In this document: positions 37,266 to 46,912 of the stretch, one piece after another
Position numbering within the stretch: the stretch's first letter is position 1
How the letters are laid out: each line of letters starts with the position of its first letter
Source: Acidimicrobiaceae bacterium
GTDB taxonomy: Bacteria; Actinomycetota; Acidimicrobiia; Acidimicrobiales; Poriferisodalaceae
Length of the DNA: 63,752 bases
Reading direction: 5' to 3'
Assembly (NCBI GenBank): GCA_002719335.1
Contig: PBHE01000050.1
Coordinates: 1 to 63,752 of the forward strand
Translations under genes and position numbers: made by a program
Notes under the pieces: generated by a model
Told to the model about the DNA's origin: nothing
Database searches by the model: none
What the model saw: only the letters and a program-made list of their open reading frames with translations

Positions 37266-38417
37266 ATGCGACGCCTCATCTTTGATGAAGAACACGACAT
37301 GTTCCGCGACTCCATTCGAGCGTTTGTCGCGAACGAGATTGTCCCGAACCACGAGAAATGGGAGCACGACGGAAAAGTTGACAAAGGTATGTTTCGAAAG
37401 GCCGGCTCACTCGGCTTCCTTGGTATGTCAGTACCTGAGTCGTATGGCGGCGGTGGAGTTCAAGACTTCCGGTACAACTCAATCATCAACGAAGAAATCC
37501 AACGAGCAGCAGTGGTTGGTTCGGGAATGTGCATCACCCTGCACAACGACATTTGCCTTCCGTATTTTCTGAACTACTGCAATGAGGAGCAGTCAGATCG
37601 GTGGATGCCCGGTCTCGTTAATGGTGAACTGATGAGTGCAATCGCTATGACCGAACCCGCTATTGGCTCAGACCTAGCGTCGATGGGAACAACAGCTATT
37701 CGCGACGGAGCTGGCTACGTAGTCAACGGCTCCAAAACCTTCATCACTAATGGCATCAACAGCGACCTCGTAATCACAGCCGTGAAGACCGACCCCTCAG
37801 AAAAGCACAAAGGCATTTCTCTTCTGGTTCTTGAAGAAGGCATGGAGGGTTTCGAACGAGGGCGAAATCTGGACAAGCTCGGCTTGAAGAGCCAAGACAC
37901 CGCTGAGTTATTCTTTAACGACGTTTTTGTTCCAGAAGAAAACGTTCTTGGTGGCGAGGGAGCAGGTTTTCTAAGCCTTGTGAACAACCTCCCACAAGAA
38001 CGGCTGTCGATCGCAGTAACGGGTACGGCTTCCGCTCAGGCCGCTTTTGATTGGACAGTCGAATACGTCACCGAGCGTGAAGCGTTCGGTCAAAAGGTTT
38101 CATCGTTCCAGAACACTCGGTTCGAACTCGCTGAGATGAAGACTGAACTTGATATCGCGTGGGTCTTTATTGATCGTCAAATCGAAGCCCTAAATGTTGG
38201 TGAGTTGACAGCTGAGGACGCCGCTGAAGCCAAATGGTGGTGCACCGAAATGCAACTGCGGACTATCACGCGGTGCCTTCAGTTGTTTGGCGGCTACGGG
38301 TTCATGAACGAGTACCCGATTGCTCGGGCTTATGCCGATGCGAGAGTCCAGACAATCTATGGTGGCACGACAGAAATAATGAAAGAGATCATCGGGCGCC
38401 AAATTGTCGGTCGATAA
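37266..38417 (+). CDS. Acyl-CoA dehydrogenase
   Basis: A 383-residue FAD-dependent acyl-CoA dehydrogenase, usual length. Segments: AMTEPAIGSDLASMGTTA (about 120-137), the YVVNGSKTFITNG motif, and AYADARVQTIYGGTTEIMKE near the C-terminus, where the YGGTTE region lacks the catalytic Glu found as YEGT in medium-chain enzymes; this pattern is usual in isovaleryl or long-chain types with Glu elsewhere. The start is ATG 37266 (RRLIFDEEHDMFRD), not the longer open codons upstream that run through the divergent thioesterase. Followed by a hydroxyacyl-CoA dehydrogenase gene 54 bp on. Confidence 0.92.
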   Translation: MRRLIFDEEHDMFRDSIRAFVANEIVPNHEKWEHDGKVDKGMFRKAGSLGFLGMSVPESYGGGGVQDFRYNSIINEEIQRAAVVGSGMCITLHNDICLPYFLNYCNEEQSDRWMPGLVNGELMSAIAMTEPAIGSDLASMGTTAIRDGAGYVVNGSKTFITNGINSDLVITAVKTDPSEKHKGISLLVLEEGMEGFERGRNLDKLGLKSQDTAELFFNDVFVPEENVLGGEGAGFLSLVNNLPQERLSIAVTGTASAQAAFDWTVEYVTEREAFGQKVSSFQNTRFELAEMKTELDIAWVFIDRQIEALNVGELTAEDAAEAKWWCTEMQLRTITRCLQLFGGYGFMNEYPIARAYADARVQTIYGGTTEIMKEIIGRQIVGR

Positions 38418-38471
38418 CGCTCACACCAGAATGTGGTACCCGTTGAGCCCGACTTTTTGAAGGAGCACACC

Positions 38472-39767
38472 TTGTCTCGATCAATCGAATCTGTTGCTGT
38501 ACTCGGTGCCGGAACTATGGGTGCTGGCATCGCCGCAGCGAGCGCAGCCGCTGGATGCGACGTCCTACTGCTGGACACGAACACAGATGTTGTTGAGGCC
38601 GCTCTGCAGCAAGTTGACCAAGACGCTCAACATTTAGTGACGACCGGCACAGTGGCGAACGATCTGGGAGCAGTTTCAGACTACGACTGGGTTTGTGAAG
38701 CTGTGATCGAAGATCTGTCGATTAAACGAGAGCTCTTCAGCCGCTTGGAACTGATCCGAAAAGACGGTTCAGTGATCTCGTCGAACACCTCAGGAATCCC
38801 ACTACGACAGATATCTGAAGGAATGACCCCCCGTTTTCGCGCAGACGTTGCAATCACGCACTTTTTTAACCCGGTGAAAGTGATGCATCTACTTGAGCTC
38901 GTTCCTGGTGAGGACACTGATGACGACGTGATTGCTGCCTTTGCCGAATTCGGCGCTGAGCGCCTTGGCAAAGGTGTCGTGAACGCAAAAGACACGGTTA
39001 ATTTCATCGGCAACCGTATCGGGTGCTTTTTCATGCTCTCAGGGTTGCATCTTGCAAAACCCTTTCTCGTTGAAGGAATGAATCAAGAGACTGTAGACGC
39101 GATCCTTTCGACCCCTGTCGGCCTACCTCCCACTGGTCTTTACGGACTTATCGATCTGATTGGCCTGGATGTGATGGAACTCGTAGGGAAAAATCTTTCA
39201 ATCAACTTGCCCGAATCAGATCCAGGGCGTGCCTTTACGGCATTTCCAACGGTTGAACAACAGATGCATGACAGCGGCCAACTCGGCAGAAAAGCTGGGG
39301 GAGGTTTCTCTCGCCAGATCAAATTGGACGACGGGACTCGCAGCAAAGAAACCTTCGACCTCGTCGACGAAACATGGCGCGATGCGCAACCAGTCGCCTC
39401 GGAAGGAGTTGCGACAGAGCTTGGTGAAGTGATCTTTCAAGACTCCGCGGCAGGTGAATTGGCTTGGCAGGTTTTTGGTGGAACGCTGCGGTACGCGGCG
39501 GCCTTAGTGCCTGAAATCGCTGATGATGTCGTGAATATCGATAACGCCATTCGGTGGGGTTTCAACTGGGTACACGGCCCATTCGAGATGTTGGATCATC
39601 TGAACCCCAGGCGAGTGATCGAGCGAATCCACGCGGAGGGTAGCGAACTGCCGTCGATGCTTGCAGTTCTAGAGAGAGCAGAGGTTGGCTCCTTCTACCG
39701 CAACGACGGCACTGAGTGTCTAGGCCTTGACGGTGAATACCATTCAGTTGACGAGTCGGTGAGTTGA
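38472..39767 (+). CDS. 3-hydroxyacyl-CoA dehydrogenase, no hydratase domain
   Basis: A 431-residue enzyme with the NAD-binding GAGTMGAGIAAASAAAG (about 10-26), the catalytic HFFNPVKVMHLLELVPG (about 135-151), NFIGNRIG, and two C-terminal helical domains. Unlike FadB it has no crotonase domain. TTG at 38472 is chosen because AAGGAG lies 7 bases upstream and the reading then starts at SRSIESVAVLGAG; a GTG at 38433 is in frame but lacks such a site. It oxidises 3-hydroxyacyl-CoA to 3-ketoacyl-CoA and fits beta-oxidation with the preceding acyl-CoA dehydrogenase. Confidence 0.9.
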   Translation: MSRSIESVAVLGAGTMGAGIAAASAAAGCDVLLLDTNTDVVEAALQQVDQDAQHLVTTGTVANDLGAVSDYDWVCEAVIEDLSIKRELFSRLELIRKDGSVISSNTSGIPLRQISEGMTPRFRADVAITHFFNPVKVMHLLELVPGEDTDDDVIAAFAEFGAERLGKGVVNAKDTVNFIGNRIGCFFMLSGLHLAKPFLVEGMNQETVDAILSTPVGLPPTGLYGLIDLIGLDVMELVGKNLSINLPESDPGRAFTAFPTVEQQMHDSGQLGRKAGGGFSRQIKLDDGTRSKETFDLVDETWRDAQPVASEGVATELGEVIFQDSAAGELAWQVFGGTLRYAAALVPEIADDVVNIDNAIRWGFNWVHGPFEMLDHLNPRRVIERIHAEGSELPSMLAVLERAEVGSFYRNDGTECLGLDGEYHSVDESVS

Positions 39768-39768
39768 C

Positions 39769-40617
39769 TTAGCTACGTCGGACAATCGAGTCTGTCATCA
39801 TCACCACATCGCGCATTTCGATCCCGTCGTGAACTCGGACCACGTCGATGCCCCCACAAATTGCCTGGGCGACAGTTGCGGCGGTACCGAATAATCGTTC
39901 TCCAGTATCGCTGCCTAACACAGTGCCAATGGAGGACTTTCGCGACGTGCCGATCAAAAGTGGTAACTCAAATCGAGTCAATTCTGGTAGCCGACGCAAT
40001 ATTTCCAAGTTCTGCTCAAGTGACCATCCGAACCCGAAGCCGGGGTCCAGTATCAAGTTTGATAACTCGATCCGAGCGGATTCGCAGACTGAGAGAGTTT
40101 CATCAAAGCCAGCAACGATGTCATCAATCACATCGCGATGTTCTCGGCCCCGCTGGTTGTGCATCACCACAGCGCCCACTCCGCGCTCAAACACCAGTGA
40201 GGGAAGATCGGGATCTAGGAGGAAACCACTGATGTCATTAACCACCGTGGCTCCTGCATCAAAGGCAGCTTCCGCCACAGCCGCCCAGGTCGTGTCGACC
40301 GATATAGGGAGATCGACAGTGTCGTACACCGCTTCAATCACCGGAACAACCCGAGACGTTTCTACACCAACAGGCGTTGGTTCGGCACCGGGGCGCGATG
40401 ATGCTCCTCCGATATCGATGACATCGACACCGCAGGCCTCCAACTCGGTCGCTAACGCAATGGCTTTGTTGATTTGGCCATTGATGCCGTCGCCCGAAAA
40501 TGAGTCCTCGGTCGCGTTAATGATCCCCATAACAAAGGTGCGGTGTCCCCAATCCCAAACCTGTCCGCGCCCCGGTTGGAAGCTAGCTGCCTTGTACCTA
40601 CGGTCGATTGGCCACAC
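39769..40617 (-). CDS. folP: Dihydropteroate synthase, divergent in substrate loops
   Basis: A 282-residue DHPS, joining the folK product with p-aminobenzoate. The barrel core is clear: VMGIINATEDSFSGDG, IDIGGASSRPGAEP, ISVDTTW, VVNDISG, DPGFGFG, IGTSRKSSIG and VRVHD. Catalytic residues Asn (loop 1), Asp of SVDT, Asn of VND, Asp of DPG, Lys of SRKS and the Arg/His of VRVHD are kept. Oddities: NVTPDSF is NATEDSF, GGESTRPG is GGASSRPG, VVMHM is VVMHN and GFGK is GFGW. Start GTG 40617. Its stop lies 1 bp beyond the convergent hydroxyacyl-CoA dehydrogenase stop; a polyprenyl synthase is upstream. Confidence 0.85.
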   Translation of the reverse strand: MWPIDRRYKAASFQPGRGQVWDWGHRTFVMGIINATEDSFSGDGINGQINKAIALATELEACGVDVIDIGGASSRPGAEPTPVGVETSRVVPVIEAVYDTVDLPISVDTTWAAVAEAAFDAGATVVNDISGFLLDPDLPSLVFERGVGAVVMHNQRGREHRDVIDDIVAGFDETLSVCESARIELSNLILDPGFGFGWSLEQNLEILRRLPELTRFELPLLIGTSRKSSIGTVLGSDTGERLFGTAATVAQAICGGIDVVRVHDGIEMRDVVMMTDSIVRRS

Positions 40618-40637
40618 GAGAAGCTCCGCAGACGCCG

Positions 40638-41624
40638 CTAACGGTCGAGAGTCGACAACAGATTTGTCGCCGCGTCGCGCATCCCTAGAACACCGGGCGT
40701 GCCGGGCAACTCAGCGAGCGCCTTCACTGCGTTACTAACGAAGCCCTGAGCAGTTACTTTCGACGTTGCAATCTCAGGACCCTCAACTACCGCTTTCCTC
40801 GCTTCATCCCTCGTTTTGTCGTCCAACTGCCGACCGAGTAATTCCGTCACCGGATCGCTCGACGCAATCATGCGAATCACCGGCAAGGTATAGACGCCTT
40901 CTCGCAGATCGTTACCCGAAGGCTTGCCGAGTTCCTCATCGGTTGCGACAAGGTCAAGGATGTCGTCAACTATCTGAAATGCCATTCCGTAAGCGTGACC
41001 GAAGTCGGTTAACCGATCGATCACCTTCCGATCTACGCCGGCTAGTAGTCCGCCTATACGACACGAGGTTGCGTACAATGCGGCCGTTTTCCCAGCAATG
41101 GCCTGAAAGTACTGTTCCTCGGTTCGAGCGATGTCGTAAATCAGTTGCAACTCACGAACCTGCCCCTCACACAGCCGTCCGATTGTGGCGGCAAGCAATT
41201 CAGCGACTTCGGTCCCTAACGAAGCCGCCAATTCCGAGGCTTTCGCTAGAAGAAAATCACCAGCAAGAATTGCGGTGAGGTTCCCCCAACGATGATTCAC
41301 TGCTTCGATGCCGCGCCGCATCTCGGCTTCGTCCATTACGTCATCGTGGTACAGGGACCCTAGATGGACTAGCTCAACCGCTACCCCACCCCGCACCATC
41401 GCATCGGTCATGGCGTCAGGACGGTCACCCTTGGCGTCCAAAGAAAGAGCTGCTGCAACTACAAACGCTGGCCGCAAGCGCTTGCCACCAGCTGGTATGA
41501 GATGGGATGCCACTTCAGTCAGAAAGTCGTCATCTGTTATAGCGGCGTCGCGCAACGCCGTTTCCACTCGCCGCAAATCGTCGCCGGGATTAGCGCGGTG
41601 TTGAAGAGGAGTGAGGGAAACCAC
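40638..41624 (-). CDS. Trans-polyprenyl diphosphate synthase
   Basis: A 328-residue long-chain polyprenyl synthase, most likely making the menaquinone side chain. The first aspartate-rich motif is LGSLYHDDVMDEAEMRRG (DDxxD, about 84-101) and the second FQIVDDILDLVATDEELG (about 210-227); SSQ-like and GNDLREG features follow. The start is GTG 41624 (MVSLTPLQ). It is 20 bp upstream of folP on the same strand. Chain length cannot be read from sequence by eye. Confidence 0.92.
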   Translation of the reverse strand: MVSLTPLQHRANPGDDLRRVETALRDAAITDDDFLTEVASHLIPAGGKRLRPAFVVAAALSLDAKGDRPDAMTDAMVRGGVAVELVHLGSLYHDDVMDEAEMRRGIEAVNHRWGNLTAILAGDFLLAKASELAASLGTEVAELLAATIGRLCEGQVRELQLIYDIARTEEQYFQAIAGKTAALYATSCRIGGLLAGVDRKVIDRLTDFGHAYGMAFQIVDDILDLVATDEELGKPSGNDLREGVYTLPVIRMIASSDPVTELLGRQLDDKTRDEARKAVVEGPEIATSKVTAQGFVSNAVKALAELPGTPGVLGMRDAATNLLSTLDR

Positions 41625-41806
41625 GATGCAAACCTAACTGCAAAGCTAAACGACGACTCCATATAGCTGGAAACGTTCCATCTCGGATGTTGGCAAACCA
41701 GTTTCTTGCAGTTTGGGAAGAATCTGCTGCAAGACAGCAGCCTTCGCCCGGTTACACTTCACTAACGCCCGTCACCTGTGGGCACACTTGCCTCCTGGAG
41801 GATTCA

Positions 41807-44326
41807 GTGTTTGAAAGGTTTACCGATCGAGCCCGCCGAGTTGTTGTGCTTGCTCAAGAGGAAGCTCGCCTTCTCAACCACAACTACATCGGAACCGAGC
41901 ACATTCTTTTGGGGCTCATTCACGAGGGCGAAGGCGTTGCAGCGAAAGCTCTTGAATCGCTGGGTATTTCGTTAGAGGCCGTTCGCAGTCAAGTAGAGGA
42001 AATAATTGGTCAAGGCGGATCGTCGCCGAGTGGTCACATTCCCTTTACCCCTCGGGCGAAAAAAGTTCTTGAGTTATCACTTCGCGAAGCACTTCAGTTA
42101 GGCCACAACTACATCGGTACTGAGCACATTCTTTTGGGCTTGATCCGAGAAGGCGAAGGTGTGGCGGCACAAGTTCTGGTCAAGCTCGGAGCTGATCTGT
42201 CCCGTGTTCGACAGCAGGTGATTCAACTTCTGTCGGGCTACAGCGGTTCGGGCCAAGGGGAAGGTTCTGCACCCGGCAAAGAAACAGTCGGAGGATCAGC
42301 AGATCGTGGCGACGGCGCACAAGGCGGATCAGCTGTTCTCGACCAATTCGGTCGCAACCTCACCCAAAATGCTCGAGACAAGGCGCTTGACCCAGTCATT
42401 GGCAGAATGCGTGAAACCGAGCGCGTCATGCAGGTGCTCTCCCGGCGAACAAAAAACAACCCAGTGCTCATTGGTGAACCAGGCGTTGGCAAGACAGCCA
42501 TCGTGGAAGGGCTGGCGCAAAAAATTGTTGCCGGAGAAGTCCCGGAAACCCTGCGCGCAAAGCAGCTGTACACACTTGATCTTGGCGCGCTGGTCGCAGG
42601 TTCGCGTTATCGAGGAGATTTCGAAGAGCGGCTAAAGAAAGTCCTGAAAGAAATAAGGACGCGCGGTGACATTATTTTGTTCATCGATGAGTTACATACC
42701 TTGGTGGGAGCTGGTGCGGCAGAGGGCGCCATTGATGCAGCCTCGATTTTGAAGCCGATGTTGGCTCGTGGTGAATTGCAAACAATTGGAGCCACAACAC
42801 TTGAGGAATATCGCAAATATCTCGAAAAAGACGCAGCCTTAGAAAGACGCTTTCAACCGATACGAGTTGAAGAGCCAACCCTCAGCCACACCATCGAAAT
42901 TCTTAAGGGACTGCGTGATCGTTACGAATCCCATCATCGGGTGACGATTACCGACCAGGCGTTGGTAGCGGCAGCCAATTTGGCCGATCGCTACATAGCT
43001 GATCGCCACTTACCTGACAAAGCGATCGATTTGATCGACGAAGCCGGATCACGGTTGCGAATCAAACGCATGGAAACGCCACCTGATTACAAGGAAATCG
43101 AAAACAAGATCGCCGAATTGGTTGACAAGAAGAAGCAAGCCGTCGAAGAACAAGACTTCGAACTGGCGGGTTCATTGCGCGATGAAGAAAAAGATCTTCT
43201 GGATCAGCGCACCGAGATGATGGAGCAAATTAAGTCCGACGGCGTGGATCTCTTCGACGAAGTTGACGAAGAAGCAATAGCGGAAGTTCTCTCGATTTGG
43301 ACTGGTATCCCCGTATACAAACTGACCGAGGAAGAGACCCAGAAGCTCCTCAAAATGGAAGATGAACTCCACAAACGAGTCATCGGTCAAGAAGACGCGG
43401 TTACTTCAGTGAGCCAAGCGATTCGCCGTACGCGCGCTGGGTTGAAAGACCCGAAGCGCCCCGGAGGCTCATTCATTTTCCTTGGACCATCTGGGGTAGG
43501 CAAAACAGAACTAGCTAAGACCCTCGCAGAGTTCCTATTCGGAGATGAAGACGCGTTGATTAGCTTGGATATGTCGGAGTACATGGAAAAGCACACTGTC
43601 AGCCGTCTCGTAGGGTCGCCTCCCGGCTACATCGGTTACGAAGAAGGCGGCCAGCTAACTGAGGCAGTTCGGCGGCGCCCCTTTTCGGTGGTTCTGTTCG
43701 ACGAAGTCGAAAAAGCCCACCCCGATGTCTTCAACACTCTGCTCCAAATTCTCGAGGAAGGCCGCTTAACCGACGCCCAAGGCCGCTCCGTTGACTTCCG
43801 CAACACCGTCCTGATTATGACCTCAAATCTTGGTACTGCCGACCTTCGAAGAGCAAGTGTCGGATTCACCAAGGCCGATGAGGCGGTGAGCTACCAACGC
43901 ATGAAAGACACAGTTAACGATGCTCTCAAGGCTCACTTTCGACCGGAGTTCCTGAATCGCGTTGACGAATCCATCGTGTTTCATGAACTCTCCAGGGATG
44001 AAGTCACGGAGATTGTTGACCTGATGATCGCGAGAACATCAGAGCAGTTACGTGCTCAGGGCCTCGGCCTCGAACTCACCGACGCCGCCAAAAGTTGGCT
44101 TGCTCGAAAGGGCTACGACCCGACGCTTGGTGCACGTCCGCTCCGACGCGCCATCCAACGCCACGTTGAAGATCCTCTCTCTGAGCGCATCTTGTACAAA
44201 GAGTTCGAAGCCGGTCAGATTGTCGTCGTTGACGCCGACGAAGACGCCGACGAAATCGTGTTCCGCTCAATTGAGGGATTCGACCCTGGACCTGTCGAAC
44301 TAGAGGACGCTGCAAGCTCAGACTGA
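41807..44326 (+). CDS. clpC: ATP-dependent Clp protease ATPase subunit ClpC
   Basis: An 839-residue Hsp100 unfoldase for the Clp protease. Order: two N-domain repeats ([20 protein letters not shown] and [16 protein letters not shown]), D1 with GEPGVGKT (about 222), a UVR motif ([20 protein letters not shown], about 449), D2 with GPSGVGKT (about 559) and the D2-small end. GTG at 41807 is chosen because GGAGGA lies 4 bases upstream and the protein then starts at the conserved FERFTDRA; open codons reach back to 41687 but are unlike the family. About 180 bp of leader precede it, without a recognised CtsR or CIRCE site. Confidence 0.96.
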   Translation: MFERFTDRARRVVVLAQEEARLLNHNYIGTEHILLGLIHEGEGVAAKALESLGISLEAVRSQVEEIIGQGGSSPSGHIPFTPRAKKVLELSLREALQLGHNYIGTEHILLGLIREGEGVAAQVLVKLGADLSRVRQQVIQLLSGYSGSGQGEGSAPGKETVGGSADRGDGAQGGSAVLDQFGRNLTQNARDKALDPVIGRMRETERVMQVLSRRTKNNPVLIGEPGVGKTAIVEGLAQKIVAGEVPETLRAKQLYTLDLGALVAGSRYRGDFEERLKKVLKEIRTRGDIILFIDELHTLVGAGAAEGAIDAASILKPMLARGELQTIGATTLEEYRKYLEKDAALERRFQPIRVEEPTLSHTIEILKGLRDRYESHHRVTITDQALVAAANLADRYIADRHLPDKAIDLIDEAGSRLRIKRMETPPDYKEIENKIAELVDKKKQAVEEQDFELAGSLRDEEKDLLDQRTEMMEQIKSDGVDLFDEVDEEAIAEVLSIWTGIPVYKLTEEETQKLLKMEDELHKRVIGQEDAVTSVSQAIRRTRAGLKDPKRPGGSFIFLGPSGVGKTELAKTLAEFLFGDEDALISLDMSEYMEKHTVSRLVGSPPGYIGYEEGGQLTEAVRRRPFSVVLFDEVEKAHPDVFNTLLQILEEGRLTDAQGRSVDFRNTVLIMTSNLGTADLRRASVGFTKADEAVSYQRMKDTVNDALKAHFRPEFLNRVDESIVFHELSRDEVTEIVDLMIARTSEQLRAQGLGLELTDAAKSWLARKGYDPTLGARPLRRAIQRHVEDPLSERILYKEFEAGQIVVVDADEDADEIVFRSIEGFDPGPVELEDAASSD

Positions 44327-44446
44327 CAGGATTGAATGGCGAATAGTTCCTGCGGTGTTCAATGAGGGACGCCGTCCGGGCACTCTTTTTCTCCAATCGT
44401 CCTATCTGGTGCAGGAATTCGACTCGACTAGTGCCAGAGTGGTCAT

Positions 44447-45103
44447 GTGGAAGGCGTATGGTCGATTGTCTTAGCGGCTGGATCGGGATCCCGGTTTGGT
44501 GGAAATAAGCAACTCGCGCAACTTGGCGACCAACGGGTAGTCGACTGGAGCGTGGCTAGCGCAAAATCGTGCTGTGAAGGCGTGGTTCTTGTCGTTAACC
44601 CTCAAACCATTGGGGAATCGGGCATACCGCAAGTAGACATTGTTGTACCTGGTGGTCTCACTCGGAGCGAATCGGTGCGCAAAGGGATGGCGGTGCTGCC
44701 GCAAAGCGCAGAAATTGTCGTTATTCACGATGCTGCTCGACCAGGAGCAACAATTCAGATGTACCTATCGACGATTGAGGCAGTGCTCGGTGGTGCTGAC
44801 GGAGCTGTTCCCGGACTCCCGGTAACGGACACTCTGAAGCAAGTGGTGGACGCGCCCGTCGGAAAGAAGGTGGAGGCTACGGTAGATCGCAACACCCTTA
44901 TGGCAATCCAGACCCCGCAAGCTTTCAGTAGAAGAATGTTAGAGAAAGCCCATGCCGCCGGGGGACAAGCAACCGATGACGCCGGTTTAGTTGAAGCAGT
45001 CGGTGGCATCGTCATGGTTGTGCCCGGCGATCCCGTAGCGAGCAAAATCACATGTCCTAGTGACCTCATTGTTGTCGCCCAATTGATGGGGCTTGACTCA
45101 TGA
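44447..45103 (+). CDS. ispD: 2-C-methyl-D-erythritol 4-phosphate cytidylyltransferase
   Basis: A 218-residue MEP-pathway enzyme making CDP-methylerythritol. The nucleotide-binding LAAGSGSRFGGNKQ (about 9-22), the VIHDAARPGAT segment (near 88-98) and RNTLMAIQTPQAF (near 148-160) are diagnostic. GTG 44447 is chosen since it leads straight into the signature; an ATG 2 bases upstream is out of frame. It overlaps ispF (ATGATG). Confidence 0.94.
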   Translation: MEGVWSIVLAAGSGSRFGGNKQLAQLGDQRVVDWSVASAKSCCEGVVLVVNPQTIGESGIPQVDIVVPGGLTRSESVRKGMAVLPQSAEIVVIHDAARPGATIQMYLSTIEAVLGGADGAVPGLPVTDTLKQVVDAPVGKKVEATVDRNTLMAIQTPQAFSRRMLEKAHAAGGQATDDAGLVEAVGGIVMVVPGDPVASKITCPSDLIVVAQLMGLDS

Positions 45104-45570
45104 TGCGAATCGGGCAGGGATACGACGCTCACCCATGGGCCAACGATGACCGTCCTTTAGTGATTGGTGGAGTTCATTTCCCGGGGCATCCTGGACTTGA
45201 TGGTCATAGTGACGCAGACGTCGTCGCGCACGCAGTTATCGATGCGGTGCTTGGCGCCGCAGGCTTGGGAGATATCGGTCAAAATTTTCCCGACGACAAC
45301 CGGAAATTCGATCGTGTAAGCAGCATCGAATTACTTGAACAAGCAGTGCAATTGGTCCAAGCCGCTGGCTGGAGGATAGTGAATGCCGACTGTACCGTCA
45401 TCACCGACAAACCCCAGATCGCACCTGTTAAAGACGAGATGGAAGCGAACTTGTCGGGCGCTGCAGGAGGGCCGGTCACCGTGTGTGGGAAACGTACTGA
45501 AGGGATCGGTGCCTTAGGCAGAGGCGAAGGCATAGTGGCGATAGCGGTTGCGTTGCTGGAGCAAAGATGA
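45100..45570 (+). CDS. ispF: 2-C-methyl-D-erythritol 2,4-cyclodiphosphate synthase
   Basis: A 156-residue MEP-pathway enzyme. It opens MRIGQGYDAHPW with the zinc Asp and His, then GHSDADVVAHAVIDAVLGAA (about 38-57) with the second His, and GKRTEGIGALGRGEGI near the end. Either ATG (45100 or 45103) could start it; both overlap the ispD stop. The stop overlaps rlmB by ATGA. Confidence 0.96.
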   Translation: MMRIGQGYDAHPWANDDRPLVIGGVHFPGHPGLDGHSDADVVAHAVIDAVLGAAGLGDIGQNFPDDNRKFDRVSSIELLEQAVQLVQAAGWRIVNADCTVITDKPQIAPVKDEMEANLSGAAGGPVTVCGKRTEGIGALGRGEGIVAIAVALLEQR

Positions 45571-46487
45571 GTGGTTCTCGAGGACGTTCAAAGGGTCCAC
45601 GCCGGAGAGCAACATCAGAGAATCGAAAACCTGCGGTTAGCGGGCCTCGCGGTCATCAAAGCCGAGACCGTAGAGCAACCCCCAAGAACAGATCGGGCCG
45701 AAATGATGCTCAAGGTAAGTCCCGCACGAGGTCTGACGACCTGGGTGGCGATCACATCGAAGGCCGTCAAGCGGTTCGGGAGCTATTACGCGCCGGACGA
45801 CGCCGGGTTGAACAGGTCTTTGTTAGCGCGGAGGTGCATGACACGGCGATCTTGGCTGAAATCGCTGATCTTTCAGAGGAACGGCGAGTTCCCATTCGCC
45901 AACTTACTCGCGAGAAACTCGACGACTACGCCCTCACCGAATCTCATCAAGGAGTAATCGCTAAAGCGGAATCAATTCAACCCGTGGATCTCGACATGCT
46001 GTTGTCAGCTCGACAACATGAGCCTCTAATGGTTGTTGCACTTGACGGTGTTACGGACCCCGGAAACCTTGGCGCGATTCTGAGAACGGCGGAAGTGGCA
46101 GGAGTGACAGGAGTGGTTCTTCCTCGCCACAGAGCAGTTCGACTCACCCCGGCAGCAGTGAAGGCTGCTGCAGGTGCTGTGGAACATCTACCGATAGCAC
46201 TGGTGGGCGGTTTACCTACCGCGCTCCGACAAATGTCCGATCAAGGGTTATGGGTGATCGGCCTTGATGGAACAGCGAAAGATTCGATATATAAGTTACG
46301 GGTAGCCAAGGAACCATTGACGATTGTGCTTGGTGCTGAAGGTCGAGGCCTCTCACATCTGGTAAGCCAGAGATGCGATCAACTCGTTTCGATCCCCCAA
46401 AACGGGCAACTTGAATCACTCAATGTGTCAAATGCTGCAGCAGTAACCATCTACGAAGTTCGACGTCGTAGAGAAATCGATCAGTGA
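45567..46487 (+). CDS. rlmB: 23S rRNA 2'-O-methyltransferase of the TrmH/RlmB family
   Basis: A 306-residue SPOUT methyltransferase. The first 60 residues are very basic and disordered (SRGRSKGPRRRATSENRK), as in actinobacterial relatives, then the L30e-like substrate domain from HIEGRQAVRELL, and the trefoil-knot domain with NLGAILRTAEVAGVTGVV, LGAEGRGLS and IPQNGQLESLNVSNAAAV (about 270-287). RlmB methylates G2251; the exact site is inferred from the family. Third gene of ispD-ispF-rlmB; tRNA-Thr follows at 46533. Confidence 0.9.
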   Translation: MSGSRGRSKGPRRRATSENRKPAVSGPRGHQSRDRRATPKNRSGRNDAQGKSRTRSDDLGGDHIEGRQAVRELLRAGRRRVEQVFVSAEVHDTAILAEIADLSEERRVPIRQLTREKLDDYALTESHQGVIAKAESIQPVDLDMLLSARQHEPLMVVALDGVTDPGNLGAILRTAEVAGVTGVVLPRHRAVRLTPAAVKAAAGAVEHLPIALVGGLPTALRQMSDQGLWVIGLDGTAKDSIYKLRVAKEPLTIVLGAEGRGLSHLVSQRCDQLVSIPQNGQLESLNVSNAAAVTIYEVRRRREIDQ

Positions 46488-46532
46488 ACGACATCAATAG
46501 TGACCCGCTGGGGTTTACGCTGGGCGTGCACT

Positions 46533-46605
46533 GCCCGAGTAGCTCAACGGCTAGAGCACCGTTCTTGTAAAGCGGGGGTTGTGGGTTCGATTCCCACCTC
46601 GGGCT
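46533..46605 (+). tRNA. tRNA-Thr (anticodon TGT)
   Basis: A full cloverleaf on the plus strand: acceptor GCCCGAG/CTCGGGC, D-arm GCTC-AACGGCTA-GAGC, anticodon arm CCGTT-CTTGTAA-AGCGG (anticodon TGT), T-arm GTGGG-TTCGATT-CCCAC and discriminator T. It is not followed by CCA (CCG instead), unlike tRNA-Thr(CGT) at 30563. It reads ACA and, by wobble, ACG. Confidence 0.96.
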
Positions 46606-46633
46606 CCGTGAAACCGGAAGGAAACCAATCGAC

Positions 46634-46912
46634 GTGAAAGAAGCGCCTCACCAACAACTGAGTCAGCGAGACCGAGCCATTCTTGACTTTGAACAGTCAT
46701 GGTGGGAGTCGGCCACCCCGCGAGATCAAGCTGTTCGAGAACATTTTCAACTGACCGAGTCGGAATACGCAGAGGCGTTGAACCTACTCATAACTTCCGA
46801 AGCTGCCCTATTTGCCGAACCGCTCCTTGTTCGGCGCCTCCGACGCCTGCGTGATCGCCGACGTCAAGAACACATCGCCCGCCGTACCGCCGACCAGGAG
46901 GTCGCCCGATGA
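46634..46912 (+). CDS. DUF3263 family small protein
   Basis: A 92-residue protein, all polar and helical. SQRDRAILDFEQSWWE (about 9-24) and a turn-helix-like EHFQLTESEYAEALNLL (about 36-52) are the DUF3263 signature. It could be a small DNA-binding or sigma-like regulator, since the middle resembles a helix-turn-helix, but this is unproven. GTG at 46634 after GGAAGG. It overlaps the LytR_C gene by ATGA. The same pair occurs in mycobacteria next to cell-wall and groEL genes, as here. Confidence 0.85.
   Translation: MKEAPHQQLSQRDRAILDFEQSWWESATPRDQAVREHFQLTESEYAEALNLLITSEAALFAEPLLVRRLRRLRDRRRQEHIARRTADQEVAR

Noticed and set aside
39848-40738. Long plus-strand open frame of 296 codons antisense to folP
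   Set aside because: It mirrors the folP and prenyl synthase frames, its residues are Ser/Pro/Arg-rich without a domain, and folP has clear motifs.
41625-41806. ClgR or CtsR operator upstream of clpC
   Set aside because: I looked for GTTCGC/GCG-type palindromes and CtsR heptamers and saw none in this leader.
44367-44390. GGAC-GCC-GTCC plus T5 after clpC as an intrinsic terminator
   Set aside because: Four-base stem with a 3-base loop and 8 bases before the T run is too weak to call.
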